The position numbers and the translations under genes are program-made. 64,000 nt of DNA from Phytohabitans kaempferiae. Its GTDB lineage: Bacteria; Actinomycetota; Actinomycetes; Mycobacteriales; Micromonosporaceae. Below, in pieces: positions 1 through 6,879 of the stretch. Position 1 is the first letter of the stretch, and every line of letters begins with the position of its first letter. The notes under the pieces were generated by a model. The model was not told the origin of the DNA. It saw nothing but the letters and a program-made list of their open reading frames with translations, and did not search any database. Where the stretch lies: contig NZ_JBHLUH010000068.1 in the NCBI RefSeq assembly GCF_042433955.1, positions 124,001 through 188,000 of the forward strand, read 5' to 3'.

Positions 1-1
1 G

Positions 2-505
2 GCCGTGGCCGCCGCCACGAGCGATCCGGCGGCGCCGCTGCGGGCGGTGGTCAACCTGGTCGGCGGCTACGCCTCGGGCGGGCTCGTGCACGAGACGCCG
101 ATCGACGACTTCGAGGGCATGTTGACGCTCAACCTGCGCCCGACCTACCTCGTGACCCAGGCCGCCCTGCCCCACCTCGTCGAGACCGGCGGCGGCTCGG
201 TGGTCTGCGTCTCCTCGCGCGCGGCGCTCGCCCCCTTCCCCGGCGCGATCGGCTACGTCACGGCGAAGGCCGCGGTGCTGGCATTCGCCAACGCGGTGGC
301 GGTGGAGTACAAGTCCAGGAGCGTGCGGTGCAACACCGTGCTGCCGAGCGTCATCGACACCCCCACCAATCGGGCCGCCCAACCGGACGCCGACACCTCC
401 CGATGGGTACGGCCCGAGGAGATCGCCCCGGTGATCCGCTTCCTGGCCGGCGAGGAGTCGGCGCCGATGAGCGGCGCGGCCATCCCGGTCTACGGGCGGG
501 CGTAG
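2..505 (+). CDS. SDR family oxidoreductase, 3' part
   Basis: C-terminal two thirds of a short-chain dehydrogenase/reductase; the N-terminal Rossmann glycine motif lies before the window edge. Visible are the NLVGG stretch after beta-4, the catalytic serine in VCVSSRAAL, and the YxxxK pair in GYVTAK, followed by the usual end in which FLAGEESAPMSGAAIPVYG matches the SDR dimer/cofactor tail. The substrate cannot be inferred. Its 3' end overlaps the convergent kinase-like gene by 16 bases. The true start is outside the window, so any GTG or ATG near base 5 is internal. Confidence 0.85.
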   Translation, partial: AVAAATSDPAAPLRAVVNLVGGYASGGLVHETPIDDFEGMLTLNLRPTYLVTQAALPHLVETGGGSVVCVSSRAALAPFPGAIGYVTAKAAVLAFANAVAVEYKSRSVRCNTVLPSVIDTPTNRAAQPDADTSRWVRPEEIAPVIRFLAGEESAPMSGAAIPVYGRA

Positions 506-1206
506 GTCGGACCCGCGAGCATCTCGAGGTGCTCGTTGATCCGGGCGGTCACCTCGTCGGGCGTACCACTGGCATCAATTACGACAAACGACTTGAATTC
601 TGGCAAAGAGCGATATGCCACGTCCGAGGTTGCCAGAAACTCCTCGCTCTCGTGGTCCTCCCCACGCAGGTCGATCCGGCGCACCGCCTCGGCCGCGTCC
701 AGGGCCAGGAAGAAGGTCATGTCCGGCCGGGGAAAGAGCGCGTACGCCGCCCGCGCGAACCACTCCGCCACCCGGCTGCCCTCGTGCGCGCGGATGCTCG
801 CGTACTGGCAGACGGCGTACCGATCCATGACCGCCACCCGGCCGCGCAGGCGGGACCGGAGCAGCGCGCGGGCGATGGCGAGCCAGCGCAGGATCGACTC
901 GACCAGCAGGAGTCCGGCACGGCCGAGCAGGCGCTGGGCGTCACTGCCGCGGCCCAGGCGCTTGGCGAGCCGGCCGAACCAGCGGCGGCCACCGGCGTTC
1001 TGCCAGTAGGTGGCGGGTAGCCCGACCTCGGTCAGCGCCGCGGCCAGCCGGTGGGCCTGGGTGGTCTTGCCGGAGCCGTCCACGCCCACAAGGGCGACAA
1101 CCCGTGGCCGCCTCGTCACAGCAAGCCGAACTCTGGATAGATCACGGCGATCCAGGCTACCTGAGCAGCGCCACCTCGTACTTTCGGCTAGATTTCTCGG
1201 AGCCAT
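490..1206 (-). CDS. thymidylate kinase-like P-loop protein
   Basis: A nucleoside-monophosphate-kinase fold protein of the dTMP kinase superfamily. The P-loop is GVDGSGKTT, and the DRY motif in MDRYAVCQYAS is typical of deoxynucleoside/thymidylate kinases. The C-terminal half has a RxDLRGEDHES segment that would act as a lid. At about 210-238 residues it is close to family size, but it is not a clear housekeeping Tmk, and such stand-alone copies often sit in polysaccharide or secondary-metabolism loci. The start is uncertain: ATG at 1206 has no good ribosome-binding site, and a GTG at 1119 just before TRRPRVVALVG would remove 29 unconserved residues. It is divergent from the sigma gene. Confidence 0.75.
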   Translation of the reverse strand: MAPRNLAESTRWRCSGSLDRRDLSRVRLAVTRRPRVVALVGVDGSGKTTQAHRLAAALTEVGLPATYWQNAGGRRWFGRLAKRLGRGSDAQRLLGRAGLLLVESILRWLAIARALLRSRLRGRVAVMDRYAVCQYASIRAHEGSRVAEWFARAAYALFPRPDMTFFLALDAAEAVRRIDLRGEDHESEEFLATSDVAYRSLPEFKSFVVIDASGTPDEVTARINEHLEMLAGPTYARP

Positions 1207-1316
1207 TTGGTCTAAGGTGAGATAGCTGATCGGTTAGCCCCGCCAGGATGATCGGGCAGCGCACGAGCACAAGAAGTACGAACACGAGTCCGGACACAGG
1301 TGCAGGGAGGATCACC

Positions 1317-2129
1317 ATGACCGCGACACACGTGCACCAGCCGAAGAGCAACGCCCTCCTGGACGAGCGCCAGGTCACTGATAGCGCCGCCGACATGCTT
1401 ACCACGATGGCCTCGCTGCCGACGCACCACCCGTCCCGGGCCAGGGTGCGCGACCAGGTGATCGAGTCGTGGCTGCCGCTGGCGCAGCACCTCGCCAACC
1501 GCTTCGCCGGACGTGGTGAGCCGATCGAGGATCTGGTGCAGACGGCCACCGTCGGGCTGATCAAGGCGGTCGACAAGTTCGACCCCGCGCGCGGCGTCGA
1601 GTTCGCCGCGTACGCGATCCCCACCATCATCGGTGAGATCAAGCGTCACTTCCGTGACCGCACGTGGGACATCCGCGTTCCCCGCCGCCTCCAGGAGCTG
1701 CGGCTCAGCATCTCCGAGGCGACGAGCACGCTGCTCCAGACGCTCGGCCGCTCGCCGACCGTCGCCGACATCGCCGCGCACATCGGGATCAGCGAGGAAG
1801 AGGTCCTGGAAGGGCTGGAAGGCGCCCGGGCGTACAACGCGGTGTCGCTCTCCATGCCGACCAGCGACGGCGACCGCGCCACCGAACTGGGCGACATGCT
1901 CGGCAGCGAGGACAGCGAGTTCGAGCTCGCCGAGCTGCGGGTCGCCCTCGGCCCCGCCCTCGCCGCCCTGGACCAGCGCGAGCAGAAGATCCTCACCCTC
2001 CGCTTCTACGGCAACATGACCCAGTCGCAGATCGCCGACCAGATCGGCGTCTCGCAGATGCACGTGTCCCGGCTGCTCGCCCGGGCGCTGGCCAAGCTCC
2101 GCGGCCACCTCGGCGAGGACTCCGCCTAG
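1317..2129 (+). CDS. SigB/SigF-type RNA polymerase sigma factor
   Basis: Group 3 sigma-70 factor of 270 residues. Region 2 is visible around GEPIEDLVQTATVGLIKAVD and GVEFAAYAIPTIIGEIKRHF, region 3 around LGRSPTVADIAAHIGISEEE, and region 4 around LTLRFYGNMTQSQIADQIGV with the HTH ending in HVSRLLARALAKLR. These are hallmarks of the SigB/SigF/SigG branch that directs general stress or sporulation genes and is normally held by an anti-sigma factor; no RsbW-like gene is adjacent. I chose ATG 1317 because AGGGAGG lies 7 bases upstream; an in-frame codon at 1248 would add a poorly conserved tail. Two promoters downstream match the SigB consensus (see 2321 and 3916). Confidence 0.93.
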   Translation: MTATHVHQPKSNALLDERQVTDSAADMLTTMASLPTHHPSRARVRDQVIESWLPLAQHLANRFAGRGEPIEDLVQTATVGLIKAVDKFDPARGVEFAAYAIPTIIGEIKRHFRDRTWDIRVPRRLQELRLSISEATSTLLQTLGRSPTVADIAAHIGISEEEVLEGLEGARAYNAVSLSMPTSDGDRATELGDMLGSEDSEFELAELRVALGPALAALDQREQKILTLRFYGNMTQSQIADQIGVSQMHVSRLLARALAKLRGHLGEDSA

Positions 2130-2160
2130 GTCACGCGGGCGTTCGCCACACACCAGCCGC

Positions 2161-2177
2161 GACGGCGGTTCGCCGTC
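2161..2177 (+). terminator. short hairpin after sigma gene
   Basis: A perfect 7-bp stem (GACGGCG / CGCCGTC) with a 3-base loop lies 31 bases past the sigma-factor stop codon. A second imperfect copy of the same GGCGGTTCGCC core follows near 2190-2207. There is no T-run, which is usual for actinobacterial terminators. Inferred role: transcript end or stabiliser for the sigma gene. Confidence 0.45.
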
Positions 2178-2222
2178 TGCACCAGGCGCTCGGCGGCGGT
2201 TCGCCGTGCGAGCGATCCAAAT

Positions 2223-2302
2223 GCGCACGGACGGTCCGGTGTGCCCGTCAGGGGGTTTCGACCCCGAGGAGGGGCACGGGTCACACCGGTCCGTCCGTGC
2301 GC
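2223..2302. repeat. long inverted repeat with nested UUCG hairpin
   Basis: The arms 2223-2248 and 2276-2302 are complementary over about 26 bp with only one mismatch and one extra base. The 27-base loop itself contains a 5-bp hairpin, GGGGT-TTCG-ACCCC at 2252-2265, with a stable UUCG tetraloop. It lies between the sigma factor and the next operon and directly precedes the SigB-like promoter at 2321, so it may insulate the two transcription units as a strong terminator in either direction. It could also be a repeat-family element. Confidence 0.6.
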
Positions 2303-2320
2303 GCGTACCCCGCTGGTGGC

Positions 2321-2346
2321 GTGTCAACCGAGTGCCGCCCGGGTAT
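2321..2346 (+). promoter_or_regulatory. SigB-type promoter (GTGT-N16-GGGTAT)
   Basis: GTGT at 2321-2324 and GGGTAT at 2341-2346 are separated by 16 bases. This fits the published Streptomyces SigB-family consensus GNNT-N14-16-GGGTAY. It lies about 40 bases upstream of the nucleotidyltransferase ATG at 2388. Since a SigB-like sigma gene is the upstream neighbour, control of the following operon by that factor is a reasonable inference, not shown. Confidence 0.55.
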
Positions 2347-2387
2347 CTGTACTTCCTCCCCCCGAGCGACCGAGCTGAGGAGCCTTC

Positions 2388-2936
2388 ATGAGCGTTGACG
2401 AGGGACTGCTCAACACACTCAAGCGAGTTGCCGCCACCTTGAAGCAGGCCGAGATCCCGTTCGCACTCGGCGGAAGCTTCGCCGTGTACGCGCACGGCGG
2501 CCACTCCGGCGACCACGACGTCGACTTCCTGATCCGGGAGGAGGACGTCGAGCGCGCGCTGGAGGCGTTGGTGGCGACCGGCTTCCGGGCCGAGCGGCCG
2601 CCCGAGGACTGGTTGGTCAAGGTCTACGACGACGACGGCCGGATGGTGGATCTGATCCACCATCCGCTGGACACGCCCGTTACCGAGGAGACGCTGGCCG
2701 ACACCGTCCCCCGGGTCGTCGACGCGATCGTCATGCCGTGCCTGACCGCCACGCAACTGATGATTCACAAGCTGCTGAGCTTCACCGAGCACTACTGCGA
2801 CTTCACTCGAGGGCTGCCGCTCGCCCGGTCGCTGCGCGAGCAGATCGACTGGGACCGCGTCCGCAAGGAGACCGCGCAGTCGCCGTACGCCGAGGCGTTC
2901 CTCCTGCTGCTCGAACGCCTGGAGGTGGTCCCATGA
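2388..2936 (+). CDS. nucleotidyltransferase-fold protein
   Basis: 182-residue protein with a minimal nucleotidyltransferase core. The GGSFAVYAHGG segment corresponds to the conserved GGxA/S helix, and DHDVDFLI supplies the acidic metal-binding pair; a third acidic position may lie in DDDGRMVDLIHH. The family includes toxin-like NTases of AbiEii/MNT type and small housekeeping NTases; no paired antitoxin-like or HEPN gene is adjacent, so I do not call a toxin. ATG 2388 is preceded by GAGGAG. Its stop overlaps the next start (ATGA), so translation of the three genes 2388-3909 is likely coupled. Confidence 0.75.
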   Translation: MSVDEGLLNTLKRVAATLKQAEIPFALGGSFAVYAHGGHSGDHDVDFLIREEDVERALEALVATGFRAERPPEDWLVKVYDDDGRMVDLIHHPLDTPVTEETLADTVPRVVDAIVMPCLTATQLMIHKLLSFTEHYCDFTRGLPLARSLREQIDWDRVRKETAQSPYAEAFLLLLERLEVVP

Positions 2937-3178
2937 TCGACGAGTACGTGGAGGCGGCCGTACAGCGGCTCCTCACCGAACACTCGGACCTCGCCGAGCA
3001 GGGCATCACAGTGGCCCGCCGGGAACGCACGATGCTCCTCCGCGGAGAGGTGGAGAGCACCGCCCGCCGGGACGAGATCGTGCGGCTGGTCGAGGAGCAC
3101 TTCCCGGACATACCGCTCTGGGTCGACATCGGCATCACGCGCACGAACCCACCAAGCGAGCCGGAGGTCCTTCCGTGA
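2933..3178 (+). CDS. small BON-like domain protein
   Basis: 81-residue protein, MIDEYVEAAVQRLL onward. The pattern of an N-terminal helix, a strand (ITVARRERTMLLRGEV), a helix (RDEIVRLVEEHF) and a final strand (LWVDIGIT) resembles a BON domain (osmotically inducible, OsmY-like phospholipid-binding module). The assignment rests on pattern only. It is joined to the NTase by an ATGA overlap and to the phosphoesterase by a GTGA overlap, so the three form a tight operon that may be stress-induced. Confidence 0.6.
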   Translation: MIDEYVEAAVQRLLTEHSDLAEQGITVARRERTMLLRGEVESTARRDEIVRLVEEHFPDIPLWVDIGITRTNPPSEPEVLP

Positions 3179-3909
3179 AAGAGGCGTACGACCCACCGAT
3201 CCGGATAGCGGCGGTCGGCGACGTCCACATGGACCAGGACGTACTCGGCCGCTTCCGCCCGGCGCTGGAGCAACTGTCCGAACAGGCCGATCTGCTGCTG
3301 CTGGCCGGCGACCTGACCCGGCACGGCACCGAGGCCGAGGCGCGTTGCGTGGCCCAGGAGTTCGGCCACCTCGACGTACCGGTGATCGCGGTGCTGGGCA
3401 ACCACGACTACCACTGCGACCAGGTGGAGACGGTCGTGGACGTGCTGACCGACGAGGGCGGCATTACCGTCCTGGAGGGCGGCAGCACGGTCGTGGAGAC
3501 CCCCGCCTGCCGCGTCGGTATCGCCGGCGCGAAGGGCTTCGGCGGTGGCTTCGCGGGGCGGTGCGCCAGCGAGTTCGGCGAGCCGGAGATGAAGGCGTTC
3601 GTACGCACCACCAGCGCCGTGTCGGACCGGCTGGGGCAGGCGCTGCGCGACCTCGACTGTGACGTACGGATCGCGCTGACCCACTACGCGCCGGTGCCGG
3701 ACACGCTCGCCGGTGAGCCGCCGGAGATCTACCCGTTCCTCGGCTCGTACCTGCTCGGTCAGGCCATCGACTCGGCGCCCACCGCGCTGGCCGTGCACGG
3801 GCACGCGCACGCTGGCACCGAGCGGGGCGCGACGCCGGGCGGCGTACGGGTGCGGAACGTGGCGCATCCCGTCATCAAGCAGGCTTACAGCGTCTTCCGA
3901 CTGGGCTGA
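3175..3909 (+). CDS. metallophosphoesterase
   Basis: 244-residue calcineurin-like phosphoesterase. All signature blocks are present: GDVHMDQ, LAGDLTRHG, GNHDYH and the C-terminal HGHAHAG, which together coordinate two metal ions. No signal peptide is visible, so it is probably cytoplasmic. The substrate cannot be read from sequence. GTG 3175 overlaps the preceding stop codon, making it the last gene of a coupled three-gene unit downstream of a SigB-like promoter. Confidence 0.88.
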   Translation: MKEAYDPPIRIAAVGDVHMDQDVLGRFRPALEQLSEQADLLLLAGDLTRHGTEAEARCVAQEFGHLDVPVIAVLGNHDYHCDQVETVVDVLTDEGGITVLEGGSTVVETPACRVGIAGAKGFGGGFAGRCASEFGEPEMKAFVRTTSAVSDRLGQALRDLDCDVRIALTHYAPVPDTLAGEPPEIYPFLGSYLLGQAIDSAPTALAVHGHAHAGTERGATPGGVRVRNVAHPVIKQAYSVFRLG

Positions 3910-3915
3910 GAACGG

Positions 3916-3941
3916 GTTTCTGCGCAGACCACCAGGGGTAC
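3916..3941 (+). promoter_or_regulatory. SigB-type promoter (GTTT-N16-GGGTAC)
   Basis: GTTT at 3916-3919 and GGGTAC at 3936-3941 with 16 bases between them match the SigB-family consensus in both boxes. Transcription would start near 3948, only a few bases before the ATG at 3951, so the small membrane protein would have a nearly leaderless mRNA. This is the better match of the two such promoters in the neighbourhood. Confidence 0.6.
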
Positions 3942-3950
3942 CTACAACAC

Positions 3951-4094
3951 ATGGAATTTCTTCTGTGGATCCTCGCGGTTGTACTCGTGGTCGCCGGCGT
4001 CCTGGCGCTCTTCCGCCGGCAGGTCCTGTGGGGCATCGTCCTCATCATCGTCGGGCTGCTCGTTGGCCCGGGCGGCGTCAGCATCTTCACCTAA
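3951..4094 (+). CDS. GPGG-motif small membrane protein
   Basis: 47-residue hydrophobic protein starting MEFLLWILAVVLVVAGVLAL, with a charged FRRQ turn, a second membrane segment (GIVLIIVGLLVG) and the ending GPGGVSIFT. Two membrane spans with the GPGG motif at the C-terminus match the actinobacterial GPGG-motif small membrane protein family, whose function is unknown. It is too short for most ORF cut-offs. A well-matched SigB-like promoter precedes it and a strong hairpin follows, so it looks like a monocistronic stress-type gene. Confidence 0.75.
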   Translation: MEFLLWILAVVLVVAGVLALFRRQVLWGIVLIIVGLLVGPGGVSIFT

Positions 4095-4104
4095 CCCCCT
4101 CCGT

Positions 4105-4166
4105 ACACAGGCCGATCTGGACGGTTCGCGGCTCCCCCAACAGCCGCGAGCCGTCCAGATCTGTGT
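4105..4166 (+). terminator. strong hairpin after the small membrane gene
   Basis: The arms 4114-4133 and 4142-4161 pair over 20 bp with one G-T pair, closed by an 8-base C-rich loop. An outer ACACAG/CTGTGT pairing (4105-4110 with 4161-4166) extends the stem around a 3-base bulge. It starts about 10 bases past the stop codon at 4094 and lacks a T-run. Likely an intrinsic terminator of the actinobacterial type. Confidence 0.7.
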
Positions 4167-4224
4167 AAGGTGCGGCGCACACCGTGTCCGGCCGGCCACC
4201 GCGCCGCGTGCCTCAATCTCTGGT

Positions 4225-5166
4225 GTGGCTGAGATCCATCACCTGACGTACGGCGCGATGAACCCCGTCGTCGCCTACCTGATCGCCTTCGTCGGCTCGC
4301 TGCTCGGCTTGGTCTGCACGACCCGGGCGCGGGCCGCTCGCCATCCCAGGCGGCGCAACCGGTGGCTGGTCCTGGCCGCCATCACGATCGGTGGCGCCGC
4401 GGTCTGGCTCATGCACTTCACCGCGATGTTCGGCTTCGACGTGCCGGACAGCCCGGTCCGGTACAGCCCGGTACTCACGGTCGCCAGCCTCGTCATCGCG
4501 GTCGTTACCACCGGTGCCGCGCTCTTCGTCGTCGGGCGGGGCGACCCGACCCTCGGCCGCGTCGCCATCGGCGGGCTGCTCATCGGCGCCGGCGCCGTGG
4601 CGATGCACCACACGGCGATGGCCGCGGTCCGCGTGGCCGGTTGGATCGAGTACGAACCCGCGCTCGTCGCCGCCTCCGCGCTGATCGCCGTCGCGACCGC
4701 CATCGCCGCGCTCTGGCTCACCGTGGTGGTACGCGGCTGGCGCGCGGTCGTCGCGGCCGCGTTCCTCCTCGGGCTCGGCCTGTGCGGCATGCACTACACC
4801 GGCATGGCCGCCATACGCGTACGGCTGTGGGCGCCCGGCGACAACCGGGTCGAAGGGCTCAGCCCGTCGCTGCTGATCGTGCCGATCACCGTGCTCGCCG
4901 CGGTCACGCTGATCGGTGTGGCGTTCAGCGCGCTCCAGGCGATGACCGAGGAGGAGTTCGCCGACGAACGCTGGCCGGCGGCGCGAGTGGTGTGGCCACC
5001 GGCCGACCCGGCATCGCCAGGCGGGAGGCCCGGGCAGCGCCCGGCGCGGGCGGTCCGGGCGATCGAGGCACCGCGGGCGGCGCTCGAAGACACCGCCCGG
5101 GGCGCCCGGCGTCCACACCGGACCGGGCGCCCCGGCGGGGTCAGCAGCGCGGGACGCCCGGGATGA
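4225..5166 (+). CDS. MHYT-domain integral membrane sensor
   Basis: 313-residue membrane protein with the MHYT repeat seen three times: MHFTAMFGFDVP, MHHTAMAAVRV and MHYTGMAAIRV. Each repeat spans two membrane helices and is thought to bind a metal, possibly copper, to sense oxygen, CO or NO. In many bacteria MHYT is fused to GGDEF/EAL; here it ends in about 80 polar Pro/Arg-rich residues with no recognisable output domain. The GTG at 4225 gives the usual start (AEIHHLTYGAMNPVVAYL); no clear ribosome-binding site is seen. The 3' end overlaps the convergent peptidase gene by 26 bases. Confidence 0.85.
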   Translation: MAEIHHLTYGAMNPVVAYLIAFVGSLLGLVCTTRARAARHPRRRNRWLVLAAITIGGAAVWLMHFTAMFGFDVPDSPVRYSPVLTVASLVIAVVTTGAALFVVGRGDPTLGRVAIGGLLIGAGAVAMHHTAMAAVRVAGWIEYEPALVAASALIAVATAIAALWLTVVVRGWRAVVAAAFLLGLGLCGMHYTGMAAIRVRLWAPGDNRVEGLSPSLLIVPITVLAAVTLIGVAFSALQAMTEEEFADERWPAARVVWPPADPASPGGRPGQRPARAVRAIEAPRAALEDTARGARRPHRTGRPGGVSSAGRPG

Positions 5167-5920
5167 AGCCGTCGTACCCGGTGTAGACGTACGCGTCGGA
5201 GACGAACCGCCCGGTGCCGATCCGGTCCCAGATGTTGCTGGTGCCGTACGTACCGGTGACCGTGGTGCCGGTGGTCTGGCAGTAGATGGTGACCCCGGCA
5301 CCATCGGCAACCGTGCCGACCGAGCTGTAGCCCGTACCCGGTCCGGATCGGACGGTCAGCGGCGAGCCGGCGGTGTTGACGGTGCCTGCGCCGGTGTTGC
5401 CGCCGGAGCAGGCGTTGTCGCTCGTGTACGTCTTCGTGCCCCAGTACAGGGCGAGCGCGCCGTTGAAGCGGATCTGGATGTCGGCGCCGTTCAGCCGCTG
5501 CTCGTAGTGCAGGTGCGGCCCGGTCGAGCCGCCCGTGGTGCCGACCCAGCCGATGACCGTGCCGTAGCCCACCGTCTGCCCCACCGAGACGTTGAAGCCG
5601 TTGAGGTGCGCGTAGTACGTCGTGTAGCCGCTGCCGTGGTTGATCCGGACGTACTTGCCGTAGCTGGTGTTGCCGAGGTCGGTGACCCGGTCGACGGTGC
5701 CGGGCGCGCTCGCCACCACCGGGTCGCCGAGGTCGTCGGTGCGGTTGAAGTCGATCGCGTTCGCCGGGCTGTGGGCGGGGCGGGTCTGCCCGGACCATGA
5801 CTGTCCACACGGGAACGGGACCTTGAAGGTCGGTGCGGCCTGCGCCGGGCCGGGCCCGACCAGGACCACGGCGGCCGCGATGGCGGTCACCGCCATGAGC
5901 CGGAGTACGCGGCGGATCAT
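5141..5920 (-). CDS. secreted M23 peptidase with C-terminal SH3 domain
   Basis: 259-residue exported LytM-type metallopeptidase. A Sec signal (MIRRVLRLMAVTAIAAAV.. ending AQA) is followed by the M23 domain: HSPANAIDF gives the first His/Asp zinc ligands, and HLHYEQ carries the HxH motif. The C-terminal part, from PLTVRSGPGTGYSSVG, is a bacterial SH3 domain that would bind the wall. It probably cleaves peptidoglycan cross-bridges or foreign cell walls. ATG 5920 was preferred to upstream starts because it begins the signal peptide and has GGGGAGG before it. Confidence 0.9.
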   Translation of the reverse strand: MIRRVLRLMAVTAIAAAVVLVGPGPAQAAPTFKVPFPCGQSWSGQTRPAHSPANAIDFNRTDDLGDPVVASAPGTVDRVTDLGNTSYGKYVRINHGSGYTTYYAHLNGFNVSVGQTVGYGTVIGWVGTTGGSTGPHLHYEQRLNGADIQIRFNGALALYWGTKTYTSDNACSGGNTGAGTVNTAGSPLTVRSGPGTGYSSVGTVADGAGVTIYCQTTGTTVTGTYGTSNIWDRIGTGRFVSDAYVYTGYDGFIPGVPRC

Positions 5921-6035
5921 CCAGAACCTCCCCAGTGACGAAATCCTTCCACTTTGGGCGGCAGTCTGACAGAAACCTTCAGAGAGGGGAAGACGGGCCG
6001 ACGGAAATTGGCGTGATCCGGTATACCTGGTGCCC

Positions 6036-6755
6036 ATGGCGTCCCCGACGTACCTCGCGACCATGCCGCTGCACGCCATCACCGAGGTCTACGGGGAAGA
6101 AGGGCTGCGCCAGCGGTTCGCACTGGAGGTGGCCCGCTTCGGCGCGGCCGACCAGGAGCGGCTGACCGAGGCGCTCGACCTGGCCGCACACCTGCACCGC
6201 GACGATCGCCGGGTCCGCGAGCCCTACCTCAACCACCTGCTGCGGGTCGCCATCCGGATCATGTCGCACTACGGCGTCGACGACGTCGACGTGGTCGTGG
6301 CGGCACTGCTCCACGACGCGGTCGAAGACCACCCCGGCGAGTTGGGCGGCGGCACCGAGGCGGCGCTGGCCGAGCTGGCGCGGCGGTTCAACCCGCGGGT
6401 CGCCGACCTCGTGCGCTCGGTGACCAACCCGGCATACGACCCCGAGCGCGACCGCGACGAGCAGTACCGGGCGCACGTCGCGGAGAGCCTCGACCGCGAC
6501 CCGTGGGCCCGCGTGATCAAGGTTTCCGACTTCACCGACAACGGGGTCGGCGTCATCCACACCACGGGGCCGAAGGTGCGCAGCTCAGCCATCAAGTACC
6601 GGCCGCTCGTGCCGGTCTTCCGGGAGCTGATGGTGCGTCCGGACACGCCGCTCTCCGGCCCGGCGAAGGCCCACATCATGGACCAACTGGACCTCGCCGA
6701 GAGCCGTTTTGCGGCGATCTTGGACGCCCCTGGAAGCGCTCCCGACGTTTCCTAA
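6036..6755 (+). CDS. HD-domain phosphohydrolase (SpoT/MESH1-like)
   Basis: 239-residue metal-dependent phosphohydrolase. The N-terminal half shows LNHLLRVA, then LLHDAVED with the HD doublet, and a later RVIKVSDFTDN segment containing the distal Asp, the layout of the (p)ppGpp hydrolase domain of RelA/SpoT and of small alarmone hydrolases. No synthetase domain is present. A TATACC box at 6022-6027 places a start site close to the ATG at 6036, so the mRNA may be leaderless; an in-frame GTG at 6030 is the alternative. The 3' end carries a LacI-type operator-like palindrome. Confidence 0.75.
   Translation: MASPTYLATMPLHAITEVYGEEGLRQRFALEVARFGAADQERLTEALDLAAHLHRDDRRVREPYLNHLLRVAIRIMSHYGVDDVDVVVAALLHDAVEDHPGELGGGTEAALAELARRFNPRVADLVRSVTNPAYDPERDRDEQYRAHVAESLDRDPWARVIKVSDFTDNGVGVIHTTGPKVRSSAIKYRPLVPVFRELMVRPDTPLSGPAKAHIMDQLDLAESRFAAILDAPGSAPDVS
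6731..6744. promoter_or_regulatory. LacI-type operator-like palindrome (distal)
   Basis: TGGAAGCGCTCCCG has the AGCGCT core with near-symmetric flanks, as in CebR/MalR/LacI-family operators. It lies in the last codons of the HD gene, about 140 bases before aglE and 66 bp from the better site at 6797. A second operator could allow loop formation by the LacI regulator encoded at 10369; inference only. Confidence 0.4.
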
Positions 6756-6796
6756 TCGTTACGGCTTCCTCGCTTCAAAGCCTGGACGATGGATCG

Positions 6797-6810
6797 TGCA
6801 AGCGCTTACA
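6797..6810. promoter_or_regulatory. LacI-type operator upstream of aglE
   Basis: TGCAAGCGCTTACA contains the symmetric AAGCGCTT core typical of LacI-family regulators of glucoside uptake in actinobacteria. It lies 70 bases before the aglE start codon. The LacI-type protein encoded at 10369-11388 in the same cluster is the obvious candidate to bind it. Confidence 0.6.
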
Positions 6811-6879
6811 TGTGTAGACGCCCCAAGTCGGGACCGGCACGCGGGTCAATGCACCGTGCCGGCGAGGAAGGAGGACGGC

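Noticed and set aside
2206..2391. 61-codon frame before the nucleotidyltransferase
   Set aside because: It consists almost entirely of the long inverted repeat and the promoter; no start signal or family resemblance.
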